The notes below the pieces were generated by a model. It did not search any database, was not told the DNA's origin, and worked only from the letters and a program-made list of their open reading frames with translations. A DNA stretch of 61,064 bases. Origin: Lachnospiraceae bacterium. GTDB taxonomy: Bacteria > Bacillota > Clostridia > Lachnospirales > Lachnospiraceae. Numbering within the stretch: position 1 is the stretch's first letter; each line of letters starts with the position of its first letter. The stretch is taken from positions 1 through 61,064 of the forward strand of contig VSOB01000009.1 in NCBI GenBank assembly GCA_009774625.1, written 5' to 3'. Of this stretch, positions 53,432 to 61,064 are shown in pieces. Position numbers and translations under genes: made by a program.

Positions 53432-53481
53432 CTTTTATTCCTCCCCAGGATCATCTTTTCTGCATCGTCTCTTATCTGTTA

Positions 53482-54258
53482 CTATAATTTACCAAGCTGA
53501 TTTACTGCAATCTCCAGAGAACTGTCATAGGTCTGTACAATCTTCTGATTGGTTTCATAGGCTCTGGCCAGATTGATCATATCCACCATCTCCTTGACCA
53601 CCTGTACATTAGAATGCTCCAGATAGCCGGATATAATCTGTCCTTCCGCCTCCTGCTCCTGTGCGCCCTCTACCGTCTGAAACAGTGTTTCCCCATAGTG
53701 CTCCAGATAATTGTAATCTTCAAAATCCGTTATGCCGATGGTGGCAACCAGTGCGCCGTCCTGATAGATGGCGCCGTTTTCCAGAATCTCAGACTCCAGC
53801 AGCGGATCCAGTTCGATCTGCTCTCCGTCATCGTCCAGTACAAAGTCCCCGTCCTTTGTCACCAGATATCCGTCCTCTGTCACCGTAAAATTACCGTCCC
53901 TTGTATATTTGGTGGAAGTAACGCCTGCTTTGTTGGTAAATTCTATGGCAAAGAAACCAGGACCGGTAATCGCAAGATCATAGGTATTTCCGGTCTGTTT
54001 CAAAGGACCTTCCCCATAATCCGTATAATTCTCCCCGATCTTTACCCCCATGCTCATGGCGCCGATTTTCCGCCCCATATTCGGCATCTCCGATGTGTCT
54101 TTGATCTTATAGGCCAGTACATCATGGAATGCCTGTGAAGTGGCTCCTTCCTTTTTAAACCCTACAGTGGCGCTGTTCGCCAGATTATTGGTCAGGGTAT
54201 CCATTCTGTGCTGCTCATTTATCATACCGGTATATGCCGTATACAACCCCTTTAACAT
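53482..54258 (-). CDS. flgF: Flagellar hook-basal body protein FlgF (FlhO-like)
   Basis: 258 residues. LYTAYTGMINEQHRMDTLTN and NLANSATVGFKKEG form the N-terminal rod motif and GYLEHSNVQVVKEMVDM the C-terminal one. It is the first paralogue after mbl, as flhO in B. subtilis. It lies 23 bases after mbl, so the same transcript is likely. The FlgF/FlgG naming of the two copies rests on order and similarity only. Confidence 0.88.
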   Translation of the reverse strand: MLKGLYTAYTGMINEQHRMDTLTNNLANSATVGFKKEGATSQAFHDVLAYKIKDTSEMPNMGRKIGAMSMGVKIGENYTDYGEGPLKQTGNTYDLAITGPGFFAIEFTNKAGVTSTKYTRDGNFTVTEDGYLVTKDGDFVLDDDGEQIELDPLLESEILENGAIYQDGALVATIGITDFEDYNYLEHYGETLFQTVEGAQEQEAEGQIISGYLEHSNVQVVKEMVDMINLARAYETNQKIVQTYDSSLEIAVNQLGKL

Positions 54259-54281
54259 TCTTTGCCTCCTGTGACCTGTTT

Positions 54282-55277
54282 CTAATTTTCATCCCGATAG
54301 CCTGCCAGGAACTCCACATACTTGCCTGTGCCGATGGCAACGGCCGTCATCGGGTCCTCCGCCGTCATCGTATTGATGCCGGTCTTGGCTTCGATCAAAT
54401 CCTCCAGTCCCCGGAGCAGACTGCCACCGCCGGTTAATACGATACCCCGGTCAGCAATATCCGCCGCCAGTTCCGGCGGTGTCTTTTCCAATACACTGTG
54501 GATTGTTTCAATGATCTGGGAAGTAGTTTCCTTCAATGCTTCTTCTGTTTCTTCCGAAGAAACCTTGATGGTTTTGGGAAGTCCTGTTACCAGGTTCCTT
54601 CCTCTTACATCAATATAATCCACCTCAGCCCGTTTATAAGCGGAGCCTATCTTAATCTTTAAATCCTCTGCCGTCCGCTCACCGATCAGAAGATTGTGTT
54701 TTTTACGCATATAACGCACAATGGCTTCATCGAAATCGTCTCCGGCTATTTTGATGGAGGCGCTGACCACTGTGCCGCCCAAAGAAATCACTGCAATATC
54801 GGATGTCCCGCCGCCGATGTCCACGATCATATTGCCGCAGGGCTTGGAAATATCAATGCCTGCTCCGATGGCTGCCGCAATCGGCTCCTCAATGATGGAA
54901 ACCTCTCTGGCGCCTGCCTGATATGTGGCATCCTCCACAGCCTTTTTCTCCACCTCGGTAACGCCGCTGGGAACACAAACTGCGATCCTGGGTTTACGGA
55001 ATGTTTTCTTACCCAGAGCCTTCTGGATAAAGTATTTCATCATCTTCTCCGTCACCGTATAATCAGAAATAACACCCTGACGCAGAGGCCGTACCGCCAC
55101 GATATTTCCAGGTGTCCTTCCCAGCATCAGCCTGGCATCTTCCCCGATTGCCTTGATCCTGTCTGTGTCTCTGTCAAACGCCACAACAGACGGTTCCTTC
55201 AGTACTACACCTTTCCCTCTGATATAAACAAGAATACTCGCAGTACCCAAATCAATTCCGATATCTGTAAACTGCAT
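54282..55277 (-). CDS. mbl: MreB/Mbl-type actin homologue
   Basis: About 331 residues. DIGIDLGTASILVYIRGKGV and EPSVVAFDRDTDRI (phosphate 1), VDIGGGTSDIAVISLGG (phosphate 2) and GIVLTGGGSLLRGLEDLI are MreB family signatures. It forms filaments that guide cylindrical wall growth. The ATG used has AAAGGGG 9 bases upstream and gives the usual start length; an ATG 7 codons earlier is less likely. It heads the flagellar rod operon as B. subtilis mbl does. Confidence 0.95.
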   Translation of the reverse strand: MQFTDIGIDLGTASILVYIRGKGVVLKEPSVVAFDRDTDRIKAIGEDARLMLGRTPGNIVAVRPLRQGVISDYTVTEKMMKYFIQKALGKKTFRKPRIAVCVPSGVTEVEKKAVEDATYQAGAREVSIIEEPIAAAIGAGIDISKPCGNMIVDIGGGTSDIAVISLGGTVVSASIKIAGDDFDEAIVRYMRKKHNLLIGERTAEDLKIKIGSAYKRAEVDYIDVRGRNLVTGLPKTIKVSSEETEEALKETTSQIIETIHSVLEKTPPELAADIADRGIVLTGGGSLLRGLEDLIEAKTGINTMTAEDPMTAVAIGTGKYVEFLAGYRDEN

Positions 55278-55357
55278 AAGTCCGAACCCCTTTCTCATGG
55301 TTATCTATCATAATGTTTTCCAAATGTCTGCACTTTAAACATAGTCGCGTGAACTAC

Positions 55358-55385
55358 ATTATAACCTAACAAAACACATTTTCAA
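55358..55385 (-). promoter_or_regulatory. Promoter of mbl-flg operon
   Basis: In the minus direction TTGAAA, 16 bases, TATAAT, about 80 bases before the mbl start. A housekeeping-type promoter rather than a flagellar sigma one. Confidence 0.65.
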
Positions 55386-55404
55386 AGGGGTTTCCAAAAA
55401 TTTA

Positions 55405-55456
55405 CAAAAAATTAAAGAACGCAGTTAAGGAAACAGATCCTTCTGTCCATAACTGC
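55405..55456 (-). terminator. Intrinsic terminator after uvrA
   Basis: GCAGTTATGGACAGA and TCTGTTTCCTTAACTGC form a long imperfect stem, followed in the minus direction by GTTCTTTAATTTTTTG, about 50 bases past the uvrA stop. Confidence 0.75.
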
Positions 55457-55506
55457 ATCCATGCACCAACTCTTATTTTATACATCGTACCATTGAACCA
55501 AAAACT

Positions 55507-58359
55507 TTAGCCCTTCTCCAACATTTTTCTGATATAAAATCCGGTATAGGACCGGGAATTCTCAGCCACCTGTTCCGGTGTGCCTTCCGCGACGATGGTG
55601 CCGCCTCCGTCTCCGCCCTCCGGCCCGATGTCAATGATATAGTCTGCAGTCTTGATCACATCCAGATTGTGCTCAATCACCACCACTGTATTGCCTCCTT
55701 CGGTGAGACGGTGCAGAATCTCCACCAGCTTGTGTACATCCGCAAAATGCAGTCCGGTGGTCGGCTCATCCAGTATATAAATGGTCCTGCCCGTACTGCG
55801 TTTGCTCAGCTCTGTTGCCAGCTTGATGCGCTGGGCTTCTCCGCCGGACAATGTGGTGGAAGGCTGCCCCAGTTTGATATAAGAAAGGCCCACATCATAC
55901 AAGGTCTGAATCTTATTGCGGATGGAGGGTACATGTTCAAAAAAAGTGACTGCCTCTTCCACTGTCATATCCAACACATCATAGATGCTTTTTCCCTTAT
56001 ATTTTACTTCCAGAGTTTCTCTGTTATAGCGTTTGCCTTCACACACCTCGCACGGCACATAAACATCCGGCAGGAAATGCATCTCTATTTTAATGATTCC
56101 GTCGCCGCTGCAGGCTTCGCACCGCCCGCCTTTCACATTAAAACTGAAGCGTCCTTTTTTATAGCCTTTGGCACGTGCATCCTGTGTTCCCGCATACAGA
56201 TCCCGGATCTGGTCAAAGACCCCTGTGTAAGTGGCCGGATTGGAACGGGGTGTTCTGCCGATGGGTGACTGGTCGATATCGATCACCTTATCAAGCTGCT
56301 CCATGCCGTCGATCCTTTCATGGCAGCCGGGAATGGTCCTGGCACGATTCAGTGTACGTGCCAGCGTTTTATACAGGATTTCATTGACCAGAGAACTTTT
56401 CCCGGAACCGGATACCCCTGTCACACAGGTCAGTACTCCCACGGGAATCTTCACATTGATCTTTTTCAGATTGTTTTCCGCTGCCTTCCGCACGGTCAGA
56501 TATCCGGTGGGCTGTCTCCGCATCTTTGGCACCGGGATCTTCTTCCTGCCGCTCAGATACTGTCCGGTGACAGATTCCGGCACTCGGATGATCTCCTCCG
56601 CGGTGCCGCAGGCCACCACTTCCCCGCCGTGGGAGCCGGCTCCCGGACCGATGTCCACAATATAATCGGCCTCCCGCATGGTATCCTCGTCATGCTCCAC
56701 CACAATCAGGGTATTTCCCAGATCACGCAGATTTTTCAGAGTTCCCAGCAGCTTGTCATTGTCTCTCTGATGCAGGCCGATGCTTGGTTCGTCCAGTATA
56801 TAGCAGACCCCCACCAGCCCGGAACCGATCTGGGTCGCAAGACGGATCCGCTGAGCCTCTCCGCCGGACAGCGTGCCGGTGGCCCTTGCCAGAGACAGAT
56901 ATTCCAGACCTACGTCCACCAGAAAACCCACTCTTGCCCGAATCTCTTTCAACACCTGCCTGCCGATCATCTGCTGCTGTCTGGTCAGCTCCATTTGATT
57001 CAGAAAGTCAAACAGACTCTTTATAGATATAGAGGTGATCTCATATATATTTTTATCGCAGACCGTTACGGCAAGAGATTCTTTCTTCAGCCTTTGTCCT
57101 CCGCATTCCTTGCAGGGCGTGATACGCATAAACGTTTCGTATTCCTGTTTCATCGTATCAGAGCCGGTTTCCCGGTAACGGCGCTCCACATTTTTAATCA
57201 GCCCTTCAAACGCCACCGGATAAACGCCCTCGCCCCGCTGCCCCTTATAATGTACCTCCACTTCTTTACCGTTCGTGCCGTGGATCAGAATATTTCTGAC
57301 CTTCTCCGGATACTGCGCAAAGGGCGTATCCAGATCAAACCCATATTCCCCGGCCAGTGCCTTAAGAATCGCATTGGTAAAGCTGCCGCTGTCCGTACAG
57401 GACTGCCAGCCCATTACCGTAATGGCCCCCTGATTGATACTCAGTGTTTCATCCGGTATCATCAGCCTTTCGTCAAACTCCATTTTATAGCCCAGTCCGA
57501 AACATTCCGGACAGGCGCCAAAAGGATTGTTGAAGGAAAAACTTCTCGGTTCGATCTCTTCTATACTGATGCCGCAGTCCGGGCAGGAAAAGCTCTGACT
57601 GAAATTCATAGGTTCCCCGCCTATAATATCTGCCTGCAGAAGTCCGTCCGAAATAGAGAGAGCATTTTCCACCGAATCTGTCAGACGCCCTTCTATGCCT
57701 GCCTTTACCACAAGCCTGTCCACCACGATTTCAATATAGTGTTTGATATTTTTCTCCAGTTTGATTTCTTCTGTCAGCTCGTACAGATTACCATCAATAC
57801 GGACCCGGATATAACCGCTCCTTCTGGCCCGTTCCAACACTTTGACATGCTCTCCCTTTCTCCCTCTGACCACCGGAGCCAATAGCTGTATTTTCGTTCC
57901 TTCCGGCAGCGTCATAATCTGATCCACCATCTGATCCACTGTCTGTCTGCTGATCTCTCTGCCGCAGCGATAACAGTGAGGGATACCGATTCTGGCATAC
58001 AGCAGACGGAAATAATCATAAATTTCCGTTACGGTTCCCACAGTGGAACGTGGATTCCGGTTAGTGGACTTCTGGTCGATAGAAATGGCCGGAGACAGCC
58101 CTTCTATCTTCTCCACATCCGGCTTTTCCATCTGCCCCAGAAACTGTCTTGCATAGGAGGACAGGGATTCCATATATCTTCTCTGGCCTTCCGCATATAT
58201 GGTATCAAATGCAAGCGAGGATTTGCCGGAACCTGACAGGCCTGTCAGAACCACAAATGCATTTCTGGGTATATCCACATTGATCCCTTTTAAATTATGC
58301 TCATTGGCGCCTCTGATTTTGATATATTCTCTGGGAAGCATCTTTTTACTTTCACTCAT
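55507..58359 (-). CDS. uvrA: UvrA, excinuclease ABC subunit A
   Basis: About 950 residues. Two ABC ATPase halves with Walker A GLSGSGKSSLAFDT and GVSGSGKSSLVNEI, signatures ATGTLSGGEAQRIRLA and STTLSGGEAQRIKLA, and zinc modules (CPDCGISIEEIEPRSF, CEACSGDGIIK). It scans DNA for damage in nucleotide excision repair. It overlaps the uvrB stop by 8 bases; GGAG lies 8 bases before this ATG. It is the downstream gene of the uvrBA operon. Confidence 0.98.
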   Translation of the reverse strand: MSESKKMLPREYIKIRGANEHNLKGINVDIPRNAFVVLTGLSGSGKSSLAFDTIYAEGQRRYMESLSSYARQFLGQMEKPDVEKIEGLSPAISIDQKSTNRNPRSTVGTVTEIYDYFRLLYARIGIPHCYRCGREISRQTVDQMVDQIMTLPEGTKIQLLAPVVRGRKGEHVKVLERARRSGYIRVRIDGNLYELTEEIKLEKNIKHYIEIVVDRLVVKAGIEGRLTDSVENALSISDGLLQADIIGGEPMNFSQSFSCPDCGISIEEIEPRSFSFNNPFGACPECFGLGYKMEFDERLMIPDETLSINQGAITVMGWQSCTDSGSFTNAILKALAGEYGFDLDTPFAQYPEKVRNILIHGTNGKEVEVHYKGQRGEGVYPVAFEGLIKNVERRYRETGSDTMKQEYETFMRITPCKECGGQRLKKESLAVTVCDKNIYEITSISIKSLFDFLNQMELTRQQQMIGRQVLKEIRARVGFLVDVGLEYLSLARATGTLSGGEAQRIRLATQIGSGLVGVCYILDEPSIGLHQRDNDKLLGTLKNLRDLGNTLIVVEHDEDTMREADYIVDIGPGAGSHGGEVVACGTAEEIIRVPESVTGQYLSGRKKIPVPKMRRQPTGYLTVRKAAENNLKKINVKIPVGVLTCVTGVSGSGKSSLVNEILYKTLARTLNRARTIPGCHERIDGMEQLDKVIDIDQSPIGRTPRSNPATYTGVFDQIRDLYAGTQDARAKGYKKGRFSFNVKGGRCEACSGDGIIKIEMHFLPDVYVPCEVCEGKRYNRETLEVKYKGKSIYDVLDMTVEEAVTFFEHVPSIRNKIQTLYDVGLSYIKLGQPSTTLSGGEAQRIKLATELSKRSTGRTIYILDEPTTGLHFADVHKLVEILHRLTEGGNTVVVIEHNLDVIKTADYIIDIGPEGGDGGGTIVAEGTPEQVAENSRSYTGFYIRKMLEKG

Positions 58360-60361
58360 CGTTTTTCTCCAACTCCAGTACATGTTTTTTCAGTTCTATC
58401 ATCTTATCCCGCAGTTGCGCTGCCGTTTCAAAATCCAGCTCTGCCGCCGCTTTCTTCATCTTTTTCTGTATCGTATCAACCAGCTTTTTCAGCTCTTCCA
58501 GGTTCATGGACTCCGGATCTTTTTCCAGCGCCACTTCTTCTTTTGCCACCGCTTTGGAAATGCTGATCAGCTCCCTGACGGCTTTTTTTATGGTCTGGGG
58601 CGTAATACCATGGGCTTTATTATACTTCTGCTGAATCTCCCGCCGTCTGGCCGTCTCATTAATGGCAGCCCGCATGGAATCCGTGATCACATCCGCATAC
58701 ATAATCACATGGCCTTCCGCATTTCTTGCCGCCCGCCCTATGGTCTGGATCAGCGAAGTTTCTGACCGGAGAAACCCTTCCTTGTCCGCATCCAATATCG
58801 CCACCAAAGAGATTTCCGGTATATCCAGACCTTCCCGCAGAAGGTTGATGCCCACCAGGACATCAAATACATCCAGACGCATATCCCGGATAATTTCCGC
58901 CCGCTCCAGCGTATCGATATCGGAATGCAGGTACTTTACCCGTATCCCCGCTTCCCGCATATATTCTGTCAGATCCTCTGCCATCCGTTTTGTCAGCGTG
59001 GTAATCAGAATTTTGTTTTTCTTTTTCACTTCCCGATTGACTTCACCAATCAGATCATCGATCTGCCCTTCCACCGGCCGCACAAAAATCTCCGGATCCA
59101 AAAGTCCTGTGGGGCGTATGATCTGCTCTGCCCGCAACAGCTCATGCTCTTCTTCATAAGCCGCCGGTGTGGCAGAAACAAACAAAAGCTGATCGATCCG
59201 CTCTTCAAACTCAGGAAAGGCCAATGGCCTGTTGTCCAGTGCAGACGGCAGACGGAATCCATATTCCACCAGCGTGGTCTTTCTGGAACGGTCCCCCGCA
59301 TACATGGCTCCGATCTGCGGCACCGTCATATGGGACTCATCTATAATAATCAGATAATCGTCTTTGAAATAATCCATCAGCGTCATAGGCGGAACCCCCG
59401 GAAGCTGCTCATTCAAATGTCTGGAATAATTCTCGATCCCGGAACAAAATCCCGTCTCCCGCAGCATCTCGATATCGAAATTCGTGCGCTCTGAAATACG
59501 CTGCGCCTCCAGCAGCTTGTCCTCTCCCTTGAAATACCGGACCCGCTCTTCCAGCTCTTTTTCTATTGTCTCACAGGCTCTGTTGATGGTTTTCTGGGGC
59601 ACTACATAATGAGAAGCCGGAAAGATCGTAATATGCTCCAGATATGCATGCACCCTTCCCGATAAAATTTCCACTTCTGCGATCCGGTCGATCTCATCCC
59701 CGAAAAATTCAATCCGGATCAGATAATCCCCGCCCTGTGCCGGATATACCTCAACCACATCTCCACGCACCCGGAAATTGCATCTCTCGATTCCCATATC
59801 ATTTCTGTTGTACTGAATGTCAATCAGTTCCCGGATCACCGTATCCCGGTCCTTTATCATCCCCGGCCGCAGGGATACGATCATCTCCTGATAGCTCTCC
59901 GGACTGCCCAGGCCATAAATACAGGAAACGCTGGCAACCACCACCACATCCCGCCGCTCCGTCAGTGACGCCGTAGCGGACAGACGCAGTTTGTCGATCT
60001 CATCATTGATGGAAGAATCCTTCGCAATATACGTATCGGTGCTGGGCACATAAGCCTCCGGCTGGTAATAATCATAATAGGACACAAAATATTCCACTGC
60101 GTTTTCCGGGAAAAATTCCTTAAATTCACCATAAAGCTGTCCTGCCAGCGTCTTATTGTGGGCAATCACCAGTGTGGGCTTGTTCAGCGCCGCAATGATA
60201 TTGGCCATCGTATAGGTCTTGCCCGAACCGGTAACCCCCAGCAGCGTCTGAAACTGATTTCCTTTTTGAAATCCCTCCACCAATGCGGCAATCGCCTGCG
60301 GCTGGTCGCCTGTGGGCCGGTATTCTGAGTGAAGTTTAAACTGTTTTTGTTCACTTTGCAC
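58352..60361 (-). CDS. uvrB: UvrB, excinuclease ABC subunit B
   Basis: About 669 residues. Helicase motifs LLGVTGSGKTYTMANIIAA and IIIDESHMTVPQ (DESH box), the beta-hairpin region YYDYYQPEAYVPSTDTYI, and a C-terminal UvrC-binding coil. It verifies the lesion and recruits UvrC. GGAGGTG lies 6 bases before a GTG at 60361, which is preferred over a TTG upstream. A LexA/DinR-like box lies upstream, so it is probably SOS-regulated. Confidence 0.98.
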   Translation of the reverse strand: MQSEQKQFKLHSEYRPTGDQPQAIAALVEGFQKGNQFQTLLGVTGSGKTYTMANIIAALNKPTLVIAHNKTLAGQLYGEFKEFFPENAVEYFVSYYDYYQPEAYVPSTDTYIAKDSSINDEIDKLRLSATASLTERRDVVVVASVSCIYGLGSPESYQEMIVSLRPGMIKDRDTVIRELIDIQYNRNDMGIERCNFRVRGDVVEVYPAQGGDYLIRIEFFGDEIDRIAEVEILSGRVHAYLEHITIFPASHYVVPQKTINRACETIEKELEERVRYFKGEDKLLEAQRISERTNFDIEMLRETGFCSGIENYSRHLNEQLPGVPPMTLMDYFKDDYLIIIDESHMTVPQIGAMYAGDRSRKTTLVEYGFRLPSALDNRPLAFPEFEERIDQLLFVSATPAAYEEEHELLRAEQIIRPTGLLDPEIFVRPVEGQIDDLIGEVNREVKKKNKILITTLTKRMAEDLTEYMREAGIRVKYLHSDIDTLERAEIIRDMRLDVFDVLVGINLLREGLDIPEISLVAILDADKEGFLRSETSLIQTIGRAARNAEGHVIMYADVITDSMRAAINETARRREIQQKYNKAHGITPQTIKKAVRELISISKAVAKEEVALEKDPESMNLEELKKLVDTIQKKMKKAAAELDFETAAQLRDKMIELKKHVLELEKNDE

Positions 60362-60428
60362 AAAAGCCACCTCCAAAATCTATAGGAAAGAAAAACGTCT
60401 ATACGTCAGGGAACATTTTATTGTCGTC

Positions 60429-60442
60429 GCAACATGTATTCG
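60429..60442 (-). promoter_or_regulatory. Weak second LexA/DinR-like site
   Basis: In the minus direction CGAATACATGTTGC matches the Firmicute LexA box (CGAAC-RNRY-GTTYG) at most positions, with mismatches at the fifth and last two. It lies between the promoter and the uvrB start. Confidence 0.35.
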
Positions 60443-60502
60443 AATTGGAGTGAAACAGGCCCACGACGGATCCTGTCCACGGCAACTCAGACATTGTTTT
60501 AT

Positions 60503-60508
60503 AGTATA
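60503..60508 (-). promoter_or_regulatory. -10 box of uvrB promoter
   Basis: TATACT in the minus direction, 33 bases downstream of the LexA-like box. The -35 region is AT-rich and poorly matched. Confidence 0.45.
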
Positions 60509-60540
60509 CCACAAACATTTTTAAAAGTACAGAAGAAAAG

Positions 60541-60554
60541 CAAACATTTGTTCT
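60541..60554 (-). promoter_or_regulatory. LexA/DinR-like box upstream of uvrBA
   Basis: In the minus direction AGAACAAATGTTTG fits the Firmicute SOS box CGAAC-RNRY-GTTYG except for the first base. LexA binding would repress uvrB and uvrA until DNA damage. Confidence 0.6.
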
Positions 60555-60790
60555 TTTATTTTCACATTACATCCGTATTCCACAAGTATCTCCATCCTGG
60601 TATCTGTCAGCGGCTGCTACTGCCATGTACGGTCTTTATTGGCCGGGTACTGATAAAACCCTGCCTGCTGACAGGAAAGATTCTACAGTAAAAAGCGATA
60701 TTCCCCTTTCAGTTACGCTTTATATTCGTGATCATACTGCCTTTCCCATTTTTTAATTCTTAAATTTCTTTTATTGTATTGCATTGTTAA

Positions 60791-60831
60791 CTACAGAGTG
60801 TTAATATAATTATATACCTACAGAATGTTAA
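60791..60831 (+). promoter_or_regulatory. BlaI-type operator candidates and promoter
   Basis: CTACAGAGTGTTAA (60791-60804) and CTACAGAATGTTAA (60818-60831) are direct repeats spaced 27 bases apart, differing at one base. TATAAT at 60805-60810 lies between them. BlaI/MecI repressors bind TACA/TGT-type dyads across their own promoter, so these are likely autoregulatory operators. Confidence 0.6.
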
Positions 60832-60848
60832 GATAAAAGGAGGAAAAT

Positions 60849-61064
60849 ATGGCTCACCAAATTTCCGAATCCGAATTGATACTAATGAAAATCATCTGGA
60901 AGAATGGAGGTGCAGCTTTATACTCCGTCATCATGGAGGAATTGGGAAAAGACAAGAACGAATGGAAGAATAATACCGTACTCACATTGCTTTCCCGATT
61001 AGGAGAAAAAAAGTTCTTGAAAGTCAAAAAAATCGGCAGGAAGAATGAGTATGTGGCTACGGTA
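60849..61064 (+). CDS. BlaI/MecI family repressor (5' part)
   Basis: The first 72 codons are present. ISESELILMKIIWKNGG and WKNNTVLTLLSRLGEKKFLK form the winged helix-turn-helix of BlaI/MecI repressors. GGAGG precedes the ATG. In relatives this gene is followed by a BlaR1-type M56 sensor protease, which would lie beyond the window. Confidence 0.9.
   Translation, partial: MAHQISESELILMKIIWKNGGAALYSVIMEELGKDKNEWKNNTVLTLLSRLGEKKFLKVKKIGRKNEYVATV

Larger units (their letters stand above)
60362..60848. other. Intergenic region between uvrB and the BlaI-type gene
   Basis: No gene is seen. It holds the uvrB promoter and LexA-like boxes on the minus side and the BlaI-type promoter and repeats on the plus side. 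The stretch from about 60560 to 60770 shows no clear signal. Confidence 0.6.

Overview
The window looks like chromosome from a motile, spore-former-related Firmicute, most likely a Lachnospiraceae-type Clostridium relative. The reasons are the mbl-flgF-flgG-flgJ order (as B. subtilis mbl-flhO-flhP), comFC next to yvyF, cdaA-cdaR-glmM, a sigma/DUF4179-like anti-sigma pair, a LexA/DinR-type box before uvrBA, AGGAGG-type ribosome binding sites, and intermediate GC content. The family assignment is inference. I saw no rRNA, tRNA, CRISPR array, insertion sequence or prophage.

From 1 to 32160, 28 genes lie on the minus strand in one tightly packed run, with many ATGA overlaps. It is a surface-glycan locus. 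Read in its own direction it begins with GDP-fucose synthesis (gmd, fcl, manC). Next come a membrane protein, a GtrB-like lipid-linked sugar transferase, a GT2, the initiating polyprenyl-phosphate sugar transferase, a Wzz-like co-polymerase, an EpsG-like polymerase, several GT2/GT4 enzymes, a sialyltransferase-like (GT52-type) enzyme and a PglK-like ABC flippase. Then comes a pseudaminic acid pathway (pseB, pseC, pseF, pseI, a GNAT domain in the PseH position, pseG), a PIG-L deacetylase, an O-acyltransferase, a WecE-type aminotransferase and several GT-C-like membrane proteins. The most unusual gene joins the PseH-like GNAT to a formyltransferase domain. Beside the deacetylase it suggests a nonulosonic acid carrying an N-formyl group.

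From 32353 to 40450 are a divergent-PAP2 protein, a secreted CotH-type kinase with chitobiase-like and lamin-tail-like domains, an ECF sigma factor with its anti-sigma factor, and a divergent UDP-sugar pair: ugd on one side, a GT2 plus UDP-glucuronate decarboxylase on the other. The last pair should yield UDP-xylose.

From 40554 to 49868 (minus strand) are rmlD coupled to leuA (with a short attenuator-like leader), ptsH, then the c-di-AMP/cell-wall block: glmM, cdaR, cdaA, an unknown polytopic protein coupled to cdaA, and a small two-TM protein. After these come yvyF and comFC.

From 49889 to 60361 (minus strand) are recD2, a flagellar rod set under mbl, and the uvrB-uvrA operon with a LexA-like box. 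The window closes with the start of a BlaI/MecI-type repressor on the plus strand, behind two direct-repeat operator candidates.
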